A stretch of 64,000 bases of DNA from Methylobacterium durans. Lineage in GTDB: Bacteria > Pseudomonadota > Alphaproteobacteria > Rhizobiales > Beijerinckiaceae. The translations under genes and the position numbers were made by a program. Below are positions 41,451-51,448 of this stretch, one piece after another (within the stretch, counting starts at the first letter, position 1; every line of letters starts with the position of its first letter). The notes below the pieces were generated by a model. It did not search any database. It saw only the letters and a list, made by a program, of their open reading frames with translations, and was not told the DNA's origin. The stretch is from the NCBI RefSeq assembly GCF_003173715.1, contig NZ_CP029550.1:3891501-3955500 (forward strand), read 5' to 3'.

Positions 41451-41918
41451 GCGTCGTCTCCTCTACCGACTGCACAGCCCGCCGACACCAGTCTCGATTC
41501 ATCGCTTGGACTGGGCGCACGTGCGCCGTGGCGCCGCAACCGCCCACTTCGTTTCCCGAGTGCGCTGATCACAACGGTGTATACATTATTATTCTAGATC
41601 AAGCTTTGGCAATCGCAATGTTCTGTGATGGCAGGAAAATTTTATGGGATTAAACATGCCCGATAGACGTGCAGGCATTTACCCGCGGAGAGCGAGGTGG
41701 GCATCGGCCGTCTGAACTTGATCTATACTTGATTGCGGCGCGCCGGACGCGCCGATGCGCCCTCGACTCTCTCGCCAAGTCCTCAACGGCCTTCGCACGC
41801 GTGATCCATGTCGGGCTATGCCGCGCCGTTCGCCGTGGGCTTACGCGAAGGCGCCCGCATCCGAATCGCGCGGACCGCATTGTCAGGCGTGACGGTGCGG
41901 GAGGGCGACGACCCGGCG
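41451..41918. other. 468-base region without a gene, upstream of OFA antiporter
   Basis: No convincing gene is seen. The part 41565-41660 is clearly AT-rich compared with surroundings and probably holds promoters for the antiporter (minus) and perhaps the phosphoesterase (plus). Short frames on both strands here have Arg-rich compositions typical of non-coding GC-rich DNA. An in-frame ATG at 41808 could extend the phosphoesterase, but the added 37 residues look unconserved. Confidence 0.5.
41578..41585. promoter_or_regulatory. TGTATACA palindrome, possible GntR/FadR-type operator
   Basis: An 8-base perfect palindrome lies in the AT-rich stretch 128 bases upstream of the antiporter start. FadR-subfamily GntR regulators recognise sites with a TGTATACA-like core and often control organic-acid genes. 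No gntR gene is visible in the window, so a regulator would act in trans. Confidence 0.35.
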
Positions 41919-42473
41919 ATGGCGATATATTTCACGAGCGACACGCATTTTGGCGACCCCCGCATCCTCCGGCTCGATCGCCGCCCGTTTCCGGACCTCG
42001 CGAGCCACGACGCGGCCCTGATCACCAACTGGAACGCGGTCGTCTCGGCCGACGACACGGTCTGGCACCTCGGCGATTTCGCGCTCGGCCCCTCCGACGT
42101 GCGGGTCGCCGAGATCCTCGGCGGCCTCGCGGGCATCAAGCACCTGATCCGCGGCAACAACGATGGGCCGGGCACCCTGGCAGCCCCCGGATGGGCCTCG
42201 GTCGCGCATTACGCGGAGGTCACGGTGGAGGAGCGCCGCCTCGTCCTCTGCCACTACGCATTCCGCACGTGGAACGGGATCGGGCGGGGTGCACTCAACC
42301 TGCACGGGCATAGCCACGGGCAGCTTCGGCCGATGCCGAAGCAGTACGACGTGGGCGTGGACGCGCAAGGGTTCGCCCCCGTGACACTCCCCGCGATCCT
42401 GGCCTCGCGGCGGCGTTCGAAGAGCGCGCCGGACGCGGAACCTTCGCCGCAGCGTCGCCGTTTGAGCACCTGA
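41919..42473 (+). CDS. Calcineurin-like metallophosphoesterase
   Basis: A 184-residue phosphoesterase with the metal motifs FTSDTHFGD (near residue 5), WHLGDFAL, IRGNND, CHYAF and LHGHSHG in the expected order. It belongs to a small group of bacterial single-domain hydrolases whose substrates are mostly unknown. ATG 41919 (MAIYFTSDTHFG) is chosen because the fold starts at the first strand, as in homologues. It stands alone between the antiporter and a secreted protein gene. Confidence 0.87.
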   Translation: MAIYFTSDTHFGDPRILRLDRRPFPDLASHDAALITNWNAVVSADDTVWHLGDFALGPSDVRVAEILGGLAGIKHLIRGNNDGPGTLAAPGWASVAHYAEVTVEERRLVLCHYAFRTWNGIGRGALNLHGHSHGQLRPMPKQYDVGVDAQGFAPVTLPAILASRRRSKSAPDAEPSPQRRRLST

Positions 42474-42550
42474 ACGGGCGATGACCGAGCGAAGCTGAAC
42501 TTCCGATCGAGCACGCGAGCCGTGCTCCCGTCACAACCCACGGTGTCCCA

Positions 42551-42862
42551 ATGCGTAACCTGACTCTCTCCGCGCTGGCCGGATCGATCCTGCTTGCCTT
42601 TTGCGTGCCGGCGGCCGCGCTTCCGCGCTGTCTCGAGGCGCAACGGAAAGTGGACGAGGCGAACGCCCTGCGTTTCCAGGCGCGCCAGGAGGCCCGCCTC
42701 GGCGACCGCGGCCGCGTCTGCGACACCCTCGACGAGGTGGGCGACCGCTACAACGACGCCCGCGACGCGTTCGAGGATTGCGGCGCGGGCGTCGTCGCCA
42801 TCGATCTGCGCAGCGAGTTGCGCGCGCTGCGCGTCGCCAAGCGCGTCAACCGCTGCGACTGA
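42551..42862 (+). CDS. Small secreted hypothetical protein
   Basis: A 103-residue protein with a signal peptide (LTLSALAGSILLAFCVPAAA) and a mature helical domain of about 77 residues. The mature domain has four Cys (CLEAQ, VCDTL, DCGAG, NRCD), suggesting two disulfides in the periplasm. The family is not recognised. The frame has typical high GC3 coding bias and ends shortly before a tiny membrane protein gene. Confidence 0.65.
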   Translation: MRNLTLSALAGSILLAFCVPAAALPRCLEAQRKVDEANALRFQARQEARLGDRGRVCDTLDEVGDRYNDARDAFEDCGAGVVAIDLRSELRALRVAKRVNRCD

Positions 42863-42949
42863 GCTTGTGCGGGCACGCAAACCCTTTCGAACGCCTGAAC
42901 GGCAACGTCACTCCAGCCACTGCGCCTGAGTCGCGCGAGGAAGAAGACC

Positions 42950-43081
42950 ATGAACACCGAGACCTCCACCCGCTCCGACGCCTTCCCCGCCACCGGCCCC
43001 TCCTTCGCGGCGGCCCTCTGCGGCTTCCTCAGCACCACGGTCGCGACCACGATGGTGATGTTCCTGCTCAGCAGCGTCTGA
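42950..43081 (+). CDS. 43-residue single-helix membrane protein
   Basis: A short frame with a Shine-Dalgarno-like GAGGAAGAAG eight bases before the ATG. The product has a hydrophilic first third and one hydrophobic helix (FAAALCGFLSTTVATTMVMFLLSSV) ending at the C terminus, compatible with a tail-anchored inner-membrane peptide. No homologue is recognised. The ribosome site and clean hydrophobic segment are the only support. Confidence 0.45.
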   Translation: MNTETSTRSDAFPATGPSFAAALCGFLSTTVATTMVMFLLSSV

Positions 43082-43172
43082 CGGCAGCAGGGTCCGACGG
43101 CGCCGGGTCCCCGCGCCCGCATCCGGCGCGGCTGGGACTGGACCGGCATCCGCTCTCGGGGCGCCACGTTCC

Positions 43173-43421
43173 TCAGGGCGCCACGTTCCAGAATCGCCGC
43201 TTCGACAGAAGCATCTCGGGATCTCCCACCTTCGGCGGCGCCGTTCCGGCCTGGGGCCGGCACGGCACCTCCGCCCGGGTCATCGCCGCCGGCGTGAGCG
43301 CCGTGCTCGCCGGGGGCCGCAGGCCGAGGCGGGTCTGGACCTCCGGGTGACGGGCGGCGGCGATGGTGGCGATGCAGGCGATGAGCGCGCCCGCGACGGT
43401 CCCCAAGAGAAAGTTCATCAT
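43173..43421 (-). CDS. Small membrane-anchored hypothetical protein
   Basis: An 82-residue frame with an N-terminal helix (FLLGTVAGALIACIATIAAA) and a Pro/Ala-rich tail with one Cys (EVPCRPQAG). It is preceded by GTCGGGATG on the minus strand. The family is unknown; possibly a small envelope protein. The alternative is that it is non-coding, since the tail has low complexity. Confidence 0.45.
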   Translation of the reverse strand: MMNFLLGTVAGALIACIATIAAARHPEVQTRLGLRPPASTALTPAAMTRAEVPCRPQAGTAPPKVGDPEMLLSKRRFWNVAP

Positions 43422-43601
43422 CCCGACGGATTCTCGCGCCTGTTTCCCGCCGCTCCGGCGAGCCGCCCTCGGGCGACGTGCTTGCCCCGCATCCGGGCGT
43501 CAATGGGGCGGGCGCCGCGCACACCTTGTCTTAAGCTCGGCATGCGACACCGTCAGCCTGCCGCCGCGCGGGTCGCGGCCCGGACAGGGGGACGCCATCC
43601 G

Positions 43602-43973
43602 ATGATGCATGCCGCCAACGCCTACGCCAAGACCGCCCGCAGCGTGCTCTCCCCGCGCGAGGCGGAGGCCGCCGTCCTGATCAAGGCGGCCAACCGCCTG
43701 CAGAACGTGCGCGCGGGCTGGCCCGAGCAGGAAGCGCAGCTCAACGACGCGCTGACGTTCAACCGCAAGGTCTGGACCGTGATCGCGGGCGACGCCACGG
43801 AGCCCTCGAACCCGCTCCCGGAGGCCGTGAAGCAGAATGTCGGCAAGCTCGCCGTCTTCGTCTTCCGCTCCACCCTCGACATGATGATCACGCCGAAGGC
43901 CGAGACCCTCGACGCCCTCATCTCGATCAACCACAACATCGCCGCGGGCTTGCAGGGCGATTCCGGCAACTGA
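43602..43973 (+). CDS. flaF: Flagellin biosynthesis regulator FlaF
   Basis: A 123-residue protein matching FlaF: ANAYAKTARSVLSPREAEAAVL at the start, ALTFNRKVWTVI in the middle and NHNIAAGL near the end. In alphaproteobacteria, FlaF is required for flagellin synthesis or secretion and works with FlbT. It faces flbT convergently and is next to two flagellin genes. The start is one of two adjacent ATG codons (43602 or 43605). Confidence 0.92.
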   Translation: MMHAANAYAKTARSVLSPREAEAAVLIKAANRLQNVRAGWPEQEAQLNDALTFNRKVWTVIAGDATEPSNPLPEAVKQNVGKLAVFVFRSTLDMMITPKAETLDALISINHNIAAGLQGDSGN

Positions 43974-43988
43974 GCCTCGTCGGCTCAG
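43970..43988. terminator. Short hairpin between convergent flaF and flbT
   Basis: CTGAGCC (43970-43976) and GGCTCAG (43982-43988) form a 7-bp stem covering the flaF stop. It may serve both convergent genes; no T-tract. Confidence 0.35.
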
Positions 43989-44002
43989 GCGGGAGCCCTT
44001 CG

Positions 44003-44410
44003 TCAGGCGGTGACCGGCGCGTCCGCCTCTGCGAGCGCCAGGAGGCGGGCCTCGTGCGCCACGAGGTCGCGCGCGGCCTTCAACGCCCGGTAATGGTCGC
44101 CCGCCACCAGCTTCTCGTAGATCGCGGCGATGAAGGGCTTGCTGCTCGGCGCCGCCCGCATTACGGCGTTGGCGAGGTCCATGAACTGCGTCTCGGCGTC
44201 GAACGGATCGTCGAGGAGATAGGCCCGCTGCAGGGCGACGCAGATCTGCTTGGCCGGGGTGTCGGCCTCCGATTCGCGCACGATCTCCGATTCGCGCAGG
44301 ACCTTGTGCCCCGTCTCGACGAGGAAGGCCGAGCGTCGCGGCCCGTTCCGGATCGCGCAATCGCCGATGATGACCCGCTCTCCGGGCTTGAGCTCGATCC
44401 GCAGCGGCAT
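44003..44410 (-). CDS. flbT: Flagellin mRNA regulator FlbT
   Basis: A 135-residue protein matching FlbT: MPLRIELKPGERVIIGDCAI at the start, VETGHKVLRE, ADTPAKQICVALQRAYL and YEKLVAGDHYRALK. In Caulobacter, FlbT binds the 5' leader of flagellin mRNA and limits translation until the hook is built. The start at 44410 gives the conserved N terminus; a longer in-frame start at 44530 would run through the flagellin terminator. It is downstream of, and on the same strand as, both flagellin genes. Confidence 0.92.
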   Translation of the reverse strand: MPLRIELKPGERVIIGDCAIRNGPRRSAFLVETGHKVLRESEIVRESEADTPAKQICVALQRAYLLDDPFDAETQFMDLANAVMRAAPSSKPFIAAIYEKLVAGDHYRALKAARDLVAHEARLLALAEADAPVTA

Positions 44411-44488
44411 CCTGGCCTCCCGTTCCGATCGCGCGGGCGCCGGCGCGCCCGTTCCCGAACGACCTTCGCGGGCAACGGTTAACCAAAC

Positions 44489-44520
44489 GGAAACGGCGGG
44501 GCCAGGGCCCCGCCGTTTCC
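44489..44520 (-). terminator. Rho-independent-type terminator after flagellin A
   Basis: GGAAACGGCGGGGC (44489-44502) and GCCCCGCCGTTTCC (44507-44520) form a perfect 14-bp stem with a 4-base loop. On the minus strand it follows the flagellin stop by 26 bases and is followed by GTTTGGTTAACC. Confidence 0.75.
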
Positions 44521-44546
44521 GGTCCGTCACGGAGGCTGCGTACGCT

Positions 44547-45869
44547 TCAGCGCAGGAGCTGGAGGACGCCCTGGTTGGCTTGGTTGGCCAGACCCAGCGT
44601 CTGCTGGGCGATCGACTGGCGGGTCTGCAGCGCCGTGTAGTTCGCCGCCTCGAAGTTCAGGTCGGCGTTCGTCAGGTTGTCCGCACCGGTGGTCAGCACG
44701 TTGGCGATCTGCTTGGTGAAATCCTGGCGGGTCTGCACGGTCGAGAGGCTGGAGCCGAAGGTCGAGGCCAGCGAGCGCAGCGAGGTCAGCGCGTTCGTCA
44801 GCGTGTCCTTGGCGGTGGTGAGCGCGGTGTCGTCCTGGATGTTGAACGAGCCGGCCGGTCCGCCCGTGCCGTTGAACGCCTGTGTGATGCCGAGCGACGC
44901 GGAGCTCAGCGTCGTGCCCTGCACGTCGAGCTTGGTCTGGTTGCTGCCGGTCTTCTCGTTGAAGACAATGGTCAGGAGATCGCCGCCGAGGAGGTTCTTG
45001 CCGTTGTAGCCGGAATCGCGGGCGAGCTGGTCGAGCTGCGTGGTCAGGTCGTTGAACTGCTTGACCAGGTTCGAGCGCACCGTCGAGTTGCCCGACGAGG
45101 TGACGCCGGTCGTGTAGTCCGTCGCCGCAAGGCCGAGCTTGGCGTTCAGTGTGCCCGACTGCGAGTCGGTCGTGGCCGCCGCGGCGGTCGCGCCCGAGCC
45201 GAAGCCGATCTTGAGCGTGTTCGAGCCCGTGCCCGTGACCGTCAGCTTGCCGCTGTCGTCCACGCTCGCGGTCGCGATGCCCGAGGCGTTGATGCCGTTG
45301 ACGAGGTCCTGCACCGTCTGCGTGCCGGTGAAGGTGGCCGTGTACGTGGTCGAGCCGGCGTTGATGGTGAAGGCCAGCGCCGTGTTGGTCGAGGTGTCGA
45401 TGCCGATGTCGCCGGAGGCCGAGGCGGTCGCCGCGTCCGCGGTGGTGTCGGCGCCGCCGAGCTTCTTGGCCAGCGTCGTGTCCTTCAGGCCCTTGCCGGT
45501 GGCGGTGGCCTCGGCCGCGACGGACAGGGCCGTGCCGGTCTTGGTGGGACGGTTGGCGGCGGCGTCGTTCTGGGCCTGCGTGATGGTCGACTGGAGCGAC
45601 TGCACGAGCTTGGTGATGCCGTCGATGCCCTTGGAGGCGGCCTGGATGGTCTGGATGCCGTTCGAGATGCCGTCGAGCAGGCCCGAGAGGGCGTTCGAGC
45701 GGTCGTTCAGCGAGGCCGCGGTGAAGAAGTTGATCGGGTTGTCGAGGGCGCTCGCGACCTTCTTGCCGGTCGAGAGGTGGTTCTGCGTCGTCGCCTGAAG
45801 CGAGGCCGTGTCCTGAAGGGACAGAAGGCTCGAACGGATCGAGGAACTTAAGGTAATGTCGTTCGCCAT
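44547..45869 (-). CDS. Flagellin (copy A)
   Basis: A 440-residue flagellin. The N-terminal D0/D1 helices (SSLLSLQDTASLQATTQNHLSTG) and the C-terminal helix (QQTLGLANQANQGVLQLLR) are intact. A central hook-IN-like motif lies around YTATFTGTQTVQDLVNGINAS. It is nearly identical to copy B, differing mainly in the first 10 residues and in residues about 297-340 (for example LLTIVFNEKTGSNQTKLDVQG). It has its own 188-base upstream region and downstream terminator, so it is probably transcribed separately. Confidence 0.95.
   Translation of the reverse strand: MANDITLSSSIRSSLLSLQDTASLQATTQNHLSTGKKVASALDNPINFFTAASLNDRSNALSGLLDGISNGIQTIQAASKGIDGITKLVQSLQSTITQAQNDAAANRPTKTGTALSVAAEATATGKGLKDTTLAKKLGGADTTADAATASASGDIGIDTSTNTALAFTINAGSTTYTATFTGTQTVQDLVNGINASGIATASVDDSGKLTVTGTGSNTLKIGFGSGATAAAATTDSQSGTLNAKLGLAATDYTTGVTSSGNSTVRSNLVKQFNDLTTQLDQLARDSGYNGKNLLGGDLLTIVFNEKTGSNQTKLDVQGTTLSSASLGITQAFNGTGGPAGSFNIQDDTALTTAKDTLTNALTSLRSLASTFGSSLSTVQTRQDFTKQIANVLTTGADNLTNADLNFEAANYTALQTRQSIAQQTLGLANQANQGVLQLLR
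44979..45837 (-). repeat. 859-bp flagellin duplication, copy A
   Basis: This block matches 46490-47348 at a constant offset of 1511 bases with only two substitutions seen (near 45555 and 45655). Similarity drops sharply at both ends, within the coding regions, which is the pattern left by gene conversion or very recent duplication. Confidence 0.9.
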
Positions 45870-46000
45870 CTCGGGCCTCCAAACCGCCAGCGCGAGGACG
45901 ACGGATCGTTAACTCCGCGCCCGCTTGGATCACATGATCGGGAAGATCACGCGGAGGTGGTTAAGGCCCGGTTATTGTTGGCGCCTCGCGAATAACCAAA

Positions 46001-46033
46001 ACAGAAAAAAGGCCGGGACTTTCGTCCCGGCCT
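46001..46033 (-). terminator. Rho-independent terminator after flagellin B
   Basis: AGGCCGGGAC (46010-46019) and GTCCCGGCCT (46024-46033) form a perfect 10-bp stem with loop TTTC. On the minus strand it is followed directly by TTTTTTCTG. It lies 24 bases after the flagellin B stop. Confidence 0.85.
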
Positions 46034-46057
46034 CTCGATGTTCGGCAGTCCGAAAGC

Positions 46058-47380
46058 TCAGCGCAGGAGCTGGAGGACGCCCTGGTTGGCCTGGTTGGCC
46101 AGACCCAGCGTCTGCTGGGCGATCGACTGGCGGGTCTGCAGCGCCGTGTAGTTCGCCGCCTCGAAGTTCAGGTCGGCGTTCGTCAGGTTGTCCGCACCGG
46201 TGGTCAGCACGTTGGAGAGCTGCTTGGTGAAGTCCTGGCGGGTCTGCACGGTCGAGAGGCTGGAGCCGAAGGTCGAGGCCAGCGAGCGCAGCGAGGTCAG
46301 CGCGTTCGTCAGCGTGTCCTTGGCCGTCGAGAGCGCGGTGTCGTCCTGGATGTTGAACGAGCCGGCCGGTCCGCCCGTGCCGTTGGCAGCCTGCCCGATG
46401 CCGAGCGACGCGGAGCTCAGGGTGGTGCCCTGGACGCTCAGCGACGATTGCGCGCTTCCGGTCTTCTCGTTGAACACCACGGACAGCGTATCGCCGCCGA
46501 GGAGGTTCTTGCCGTTGTAGCCGGAATCGCGGGCGAGCTGGTCGAGCTGCGTGGTCAGGTCGTTGAACTGCTTGACCAGGTTCGAGCGCACCGTCGAGTT
46601 GCCCGACGAGGTGACGCCGGTCGTGTAGTCCGTCGCCGCAAGGCCGAGCTTGGCGTTCAGTGTGCCCGACTGCGAGTCGGTCGTGGCCGCCGCGGCGGTC
46701 GCGCCCGAGCCGAAGCCGATCTTGAGCGTGTTCGAGCCCGTGCCCGTGACCGTCAGCTTGCCGCTGTCGTCCACGCTCGCGGTCGCGATGCCCGAGGCGT
46801 TGATGCCGTTGACGAGGTCCTGCACCGTCTGCGTGCCGGTGAAGGTGGCCGTGTACGTGGTCGAGCCGGCGTTGATGGTGAAGGCCAGCGCCGTGTTGGT
46901 CGAGGTGTCGATGCCGATGTCGCCGGAGGCCGAGGCGGTCGCCGCGTCCGCGGTGGTGTCGGCGCCGCCGAGCTTCTTGGCCAGCGTCGTGTCCTTCAGG
47001 CCCTTGCCGGTGGCGGTGGCCTCGGCCGCGACGGACAGGGCCGTGCCGGTCTTGGTGGGACGGTTAGCGGCGGCGTCGTTCTGGGCCTGCGTGATGGTCG
47101 ACTGGAGCGACTGCACGAGCTTGGTGATGCCGTCGATGCCCTTGGAGGCGGCCTGGATGGTCTGGACGCCGTTCGAGATGCCGTCGAGCAGGCCCGAGAG
47201 GGCGTTCGAGCGGTCGTTCAGCGAGGCCGCGGTGAAGAAGTTGATCGGGTTGTCGAGGGCGCTCGCGACCTTCTTGCCGGTCGAGAGGTGGTTCTGCGTC
47301 GTCGCCTGAAGCGAGGCCGTGTCCTGAAGGGACAGAAGGCTCGAACGAACCGACGAGTTGAGAGAGATACCAGCGGCCAT
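46058..47380 (-). CDS. Flagellin (copy B)
   Basis: A 440-residue flagellin, the same length and organisation as copy A. The N terminus is MAAGISLNSSVRSS and the variable stretch reads TLSVVFNEKTGSAQSSLSVQG. ATG 47380 is preferred because CAGGAAGC precedes it and copy A aligns from there. An in-frame ATG 45 bases upstream would add a non-flagellin sequence overlapping a leader hairpin. It is the first of the two flagellin genes in transcription order. Confidence 0.95.
   Translation of the reverse strand: MAAGISLNSSVRSSLLSLQDTASLQATTQNHLSTGKKVASALDNPINFFTAASLNDRSNALSGLLDGISNGVQTIQAASKGIDGITKLVQSLQSTITQAQNDAAANRPTKTGTALSVAAEATATGKGLKDTTLAKKLGGADTTADAATASASGDIGIDTSTNTALAFTINAGSTTYTATFTGTQTVQDLVNGINASGIATASVDDSGKLTVTGTGSNTLKIGFGSGATAAAATTDSQSGTLNAKLGLAATDYTTGVTSSGNSTVRSNLVKQFNDLTTQLDQLARDSGYNGKNLLGGDTLSVVFNEKTGSAQSSLSVQGTTLSSASLGIGQAANGTGGPAGSFNIQDDTALSTAKDTLTNALTSLRSLASTFGSSLSTVQTRQDFTKQLSNVLTTGADNLTNADLNFEAANYTALQTRQSIAQQTLGLANQANQGVLQLLR
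46490..47348 (-). repeat. 859-bp flagellin duplication, copy B
   Basis: Partner of 44979-45837, with two substitutions over 859 bases, one of them silent and one changing Ile to Val. The flanking parts of the two genes are clearly more diverged. Confidence 0.9.
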
Positions 47381-47404
47381 GATTGATGCTTCCTGTGCGG
47401 TTCT

Positions 47405-47423
47405 GTTCTCCTTCATGGAGAAC
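47405..47423 (-). promoter_or_regulatory. Hairpin in the 5' leader of flagellin B
   Basis: GTTCTCC and GGAGAAC form a perfect 7-bp stem with a 5-base loop, 24 bases before the flagellin B ATG. It encloses an alternative in-frame ATG and a GGAG. The position in the leader suits a translational control element such as an FlbT target. No equivalent stem is seen before flagellin A. Confidence 0.4.
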
Positions 47424-47515
47424 ATCGTCTTTGTGGACCGGGGCCTCTTGCGGCCGCGTTAAGTGAGACAGTTAAATTTGTACGATCATCGACTTTTCTC
47501 CGATCGCGGTCGGGA

Positions 47516-47881
47516 TCAGGCCCGGCGCTCGACCGCGGCTCCGGGCTTCTGCACCGTCGCCTCGCTCGCCTCGCGGGCGTAGACGCGGGCGCGCAGCACC
47601 ACCTCGTCCGGAATCTGGATGACGATGTCGCCGCTCGCCGGATCGACCACCTGATAGACCAGCGTCTGGCTCTCGGCGTCGCGGGTGTAGGCGCCACGGC
47701 CCGCGCCCTGCTGCGCGGCCTCGGATCCGGCGCGCGCCTCGGCGGCCTCGCCGATCGAGAGCGAGACGGCGGGTGCGAGCGGCGTCTGCGGCTCAGCGCG
47801 CGCGTCCGGCCGCGGCGGCGTCGCCGTCACGGGCGTCGCCGCGGCGACCGGCGGAGATGTTGCGACGGCTCTGATGTCCAT
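47516..47881 (-). CDS. FlaG-like flagellar protein
   Basis: A 121-residue protein with a low-complexity Ala/Pro-rich first half and a conserved C-terminal segment LVYQVVDPASGDIVIQIPDEVVLRARVY. This segment resembles the FlaG signature (VVD-tGevI-qIP-eevl). FlaG proteins influence filament length or capping. It is encoded upstream of the two flagellin genes on the same strand, which supports a flagellar role. ATG 47881 follows GGGAGCAGGGCC. The assignment rests on the short motif and context. Confidence 0.65.
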   Translation of the reverse strand: MDIRAVATSPPVAAATPVTATPPRPDARAEPQTPLAPAVSLSIGEAAEARAGSEAAQQGAGRGAYTRDAESQTLVYQVVDPASGDIVIQIPDEVVLRARVYAREASEATVQKPGAAVERRA

Positions 47882-48385
47882 GGCCCTGCTCCCATCTGGA
47901 CGCAAACGAGCCCCATCAAGTCGCGAACACCGTTAGCGCGCTGTAAAATTCGGCCGCTCCGCTCCGCCGAACTCGAAAAAGAGTAAAAGAATGCTGAACG
48001 CAAACGGCGAAAAAAAGAAAATATGCGGCAGGTCGAAGGATAGATATTCAACTTTTGGCAACAGGCAATCCGGATTCGCCGGAGATCGATGATCCCATTT
48101 GGTTCATTTGCGTGGTCGGCTCGCCAGCACCAAGCAATGATCGCGATCAACGTTTCCTGCGTCGCCGGATGATCGCTCGGGATGCGCGCTCATCTCTTCG
48201 GTCGAGCCGAAGATTCGGGCCGATGCAGGCAATGCGCGCCGGATTCGGCCCGGCACATCTTCTGATTTCAATTTCGCGGATACTCGCGCCGCCAGCGAAA
48301 GGCGGCGCCGGAACGGAAACGGCCGGCCCGGGGCCCGAGGGCTCCCGGCCGGCCGCTGGCCGATGTCATCGATCGTCGGAGGCGA
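47882..48385. other. 504-base region without a gene, between flaG-like and thiC
   Basis: No convincing gene is seen. 47940-48070 is unusually AT-rich with several A-runs, probably the promoter region for the flagellar genes on the minus strand. The part nearest thiC contains two GC-rich hairpins (48286-48308 and about 48321-48354). Frames in between lack ribosome sites and conserved sequence. Confidence 0.5.
48286..48308 (-). terminator. Hairpin downstream of thiC
   Basis: GCGCCGCC (48286-48293) and GGCGGCGC (48301-48308) form a perfect 8-bp stem, about 80 bases beyond the thiC stop on the minus strand. A second GC-rich stem (GGCCGGC/GCCGGCC) lies closer to the gene at about 48321-48354. No long T-run follows either. 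Confidence 0.45.
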
Positions 48386-50454
<2,069 letters not shown>

Positions 50455-50460
50455 GGTTCA

Positions 50461-50489
50461 AATCTTTACGGGCCGCGGCCCTTTGTCAA
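50461..50489 (-). promoter_or_regulatory. Possible promoter of the riboswitch-thiC transcript
   Basis: On the minus strand TTGACA (50484-50489) is a consensus -35. A TAAAGATT stretch about 15 bases downstream could act as -10, just upstream of the riboswitch P1 stem. The spacing is short of the optimum by two bases, and the spacer contains a GGGCCGCGGCCC palindrome. Confidence 0.5.
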
Positions 50490-50548
50490 TGCGCGGATGT
50501 TTCGGCTTGGCTCGGAGAGCCGGCCGCGCCACCGTGCGGCCGATCCGC

Positions 50549-51382
50549 ATGCGCATCCTCAGCCTGATCCTCGCCGCGGCCGCCGGCCTCTACGTTCTGG
50601 CCATTGGCCTGCTCGCATTCTTCCAGCGCACCCTCATCTATCCGGGCGCCTTCACCGCGCCCCGTGCCCTCGCGAGTGTGGAACCGCCCGCCGGAGCCCA
50701 GACGGTGAGGGTGGCAACTGCGGACGGCGAGACGCTGCACGGGCTCTGGCGTCCGCCTAGGCCTGGTTGCGGCGTCGTGCTCACCTTTCACGGCAACGGA
50801 TCGCGCCCGGAGCCGCATGCGGAGCGCTTCTCGGCCGATGCTTGGGCACGGAACGGCTGGGGCGTCCTCGCCATCGCCTACCGGGGCTACCCGGGCTCGA
50901 CGGGAAGCCCCAGCGAGGATGGCCTCATCGCGGACGGGGAGGCGGCGTACCGGGAGATCAGCCGTCGTGCGCCCGGGGCGCCGGTGCTGCTCCACGGCCA
51001 CTCCCTCGGGACGGCGATCGTCGCGGCGCTCGCCCGCACCCACACGGCAATCGGCCTCTATCTCGAGGCGCCCTTCGATTCGATGAGCGCGATGGTGCGG
51101 CTGCGCTTTCCCTTGGCCCCGCCCTGGCTTCTCCGGGACACTTACCCGAACGACGAGCGCCTCGCGGGGGCGACGATGCCGGTCTTCATCGTCCACGGCC
51201 TGTCGGACCCCGTGATCCCGATCGCCAATGGGCGCTCGCTCGCGACAGCCATCGGGCCGGCGGTCCGGTTCGAGGCCGTGCCCGGCGACCACGTCTCGAT
51301 CCTCGGGAGCCGGGACGCGGAGGCCGAAGCCCTCTTCCGCGATCGCATCGGTGCCGCGTGCCGGTCCGTCCCGGCGGAATGA
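50549..51382 (+). CDS. Alpha/beta hydrolase, membrane-anchored
   Basis: A 277-residue hydrolase of the BEM46/ABHD13-like group. An N-terminal membrane helix (LSLILAAAAGLYVLAIGLLAFF) precedes LIYPG. The catalytic parts are LTFHGNGSRPEPHAE (oxyanion region), HGHSLGTAIVAAL with the nucleophile Ser, HGLSDPVIP with the acid Asp, and PGDHVSIL with the His. The substrate is unknown. ATG 50549 is preferred; an in-frame ATG at 50483 would overlap the divergent thiC promoter region. Confidence 0.85.
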   Translation: MRILSLILAAAAGLYVLAIGLLAFFQRTLIYPGAFTAPRALASVEPPAGAQTVRVATADGETLHGLWRPPRPGCGVVLTFHGNGSRPEPHAERFSADAWARNGWGVLAIAYRGYPGSTGSPSEDGLIADGEAAYREISRRAPGAPVLLHGHSLGTAIVAALARTHTAIGLYLEAPFDSMSAMVRLRFPLAPPWLLRDTYPNDERLAGATMPVFIVHGLSDPVIPIANGRSLATAIGPAVRFEAVPGDHVSILGSRDAEAEALFRDRIGAACRSVPAE

Positions 51383-51448
51383 CGCGGCGCCTCCCGATCG
51401 GCTCGCGGCGCCTCATATGACGGGGGAGAAGCGAGGAGGGGCTGACAG

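Noticed and set aside
41441..41653. A 70-codon plus-strand frame upstream of the antiporter.
   Set aside because: It starts inside the antiporter's coding region on the opposite strand, has no conserved sequence and crosses the AT-rich promoter region.
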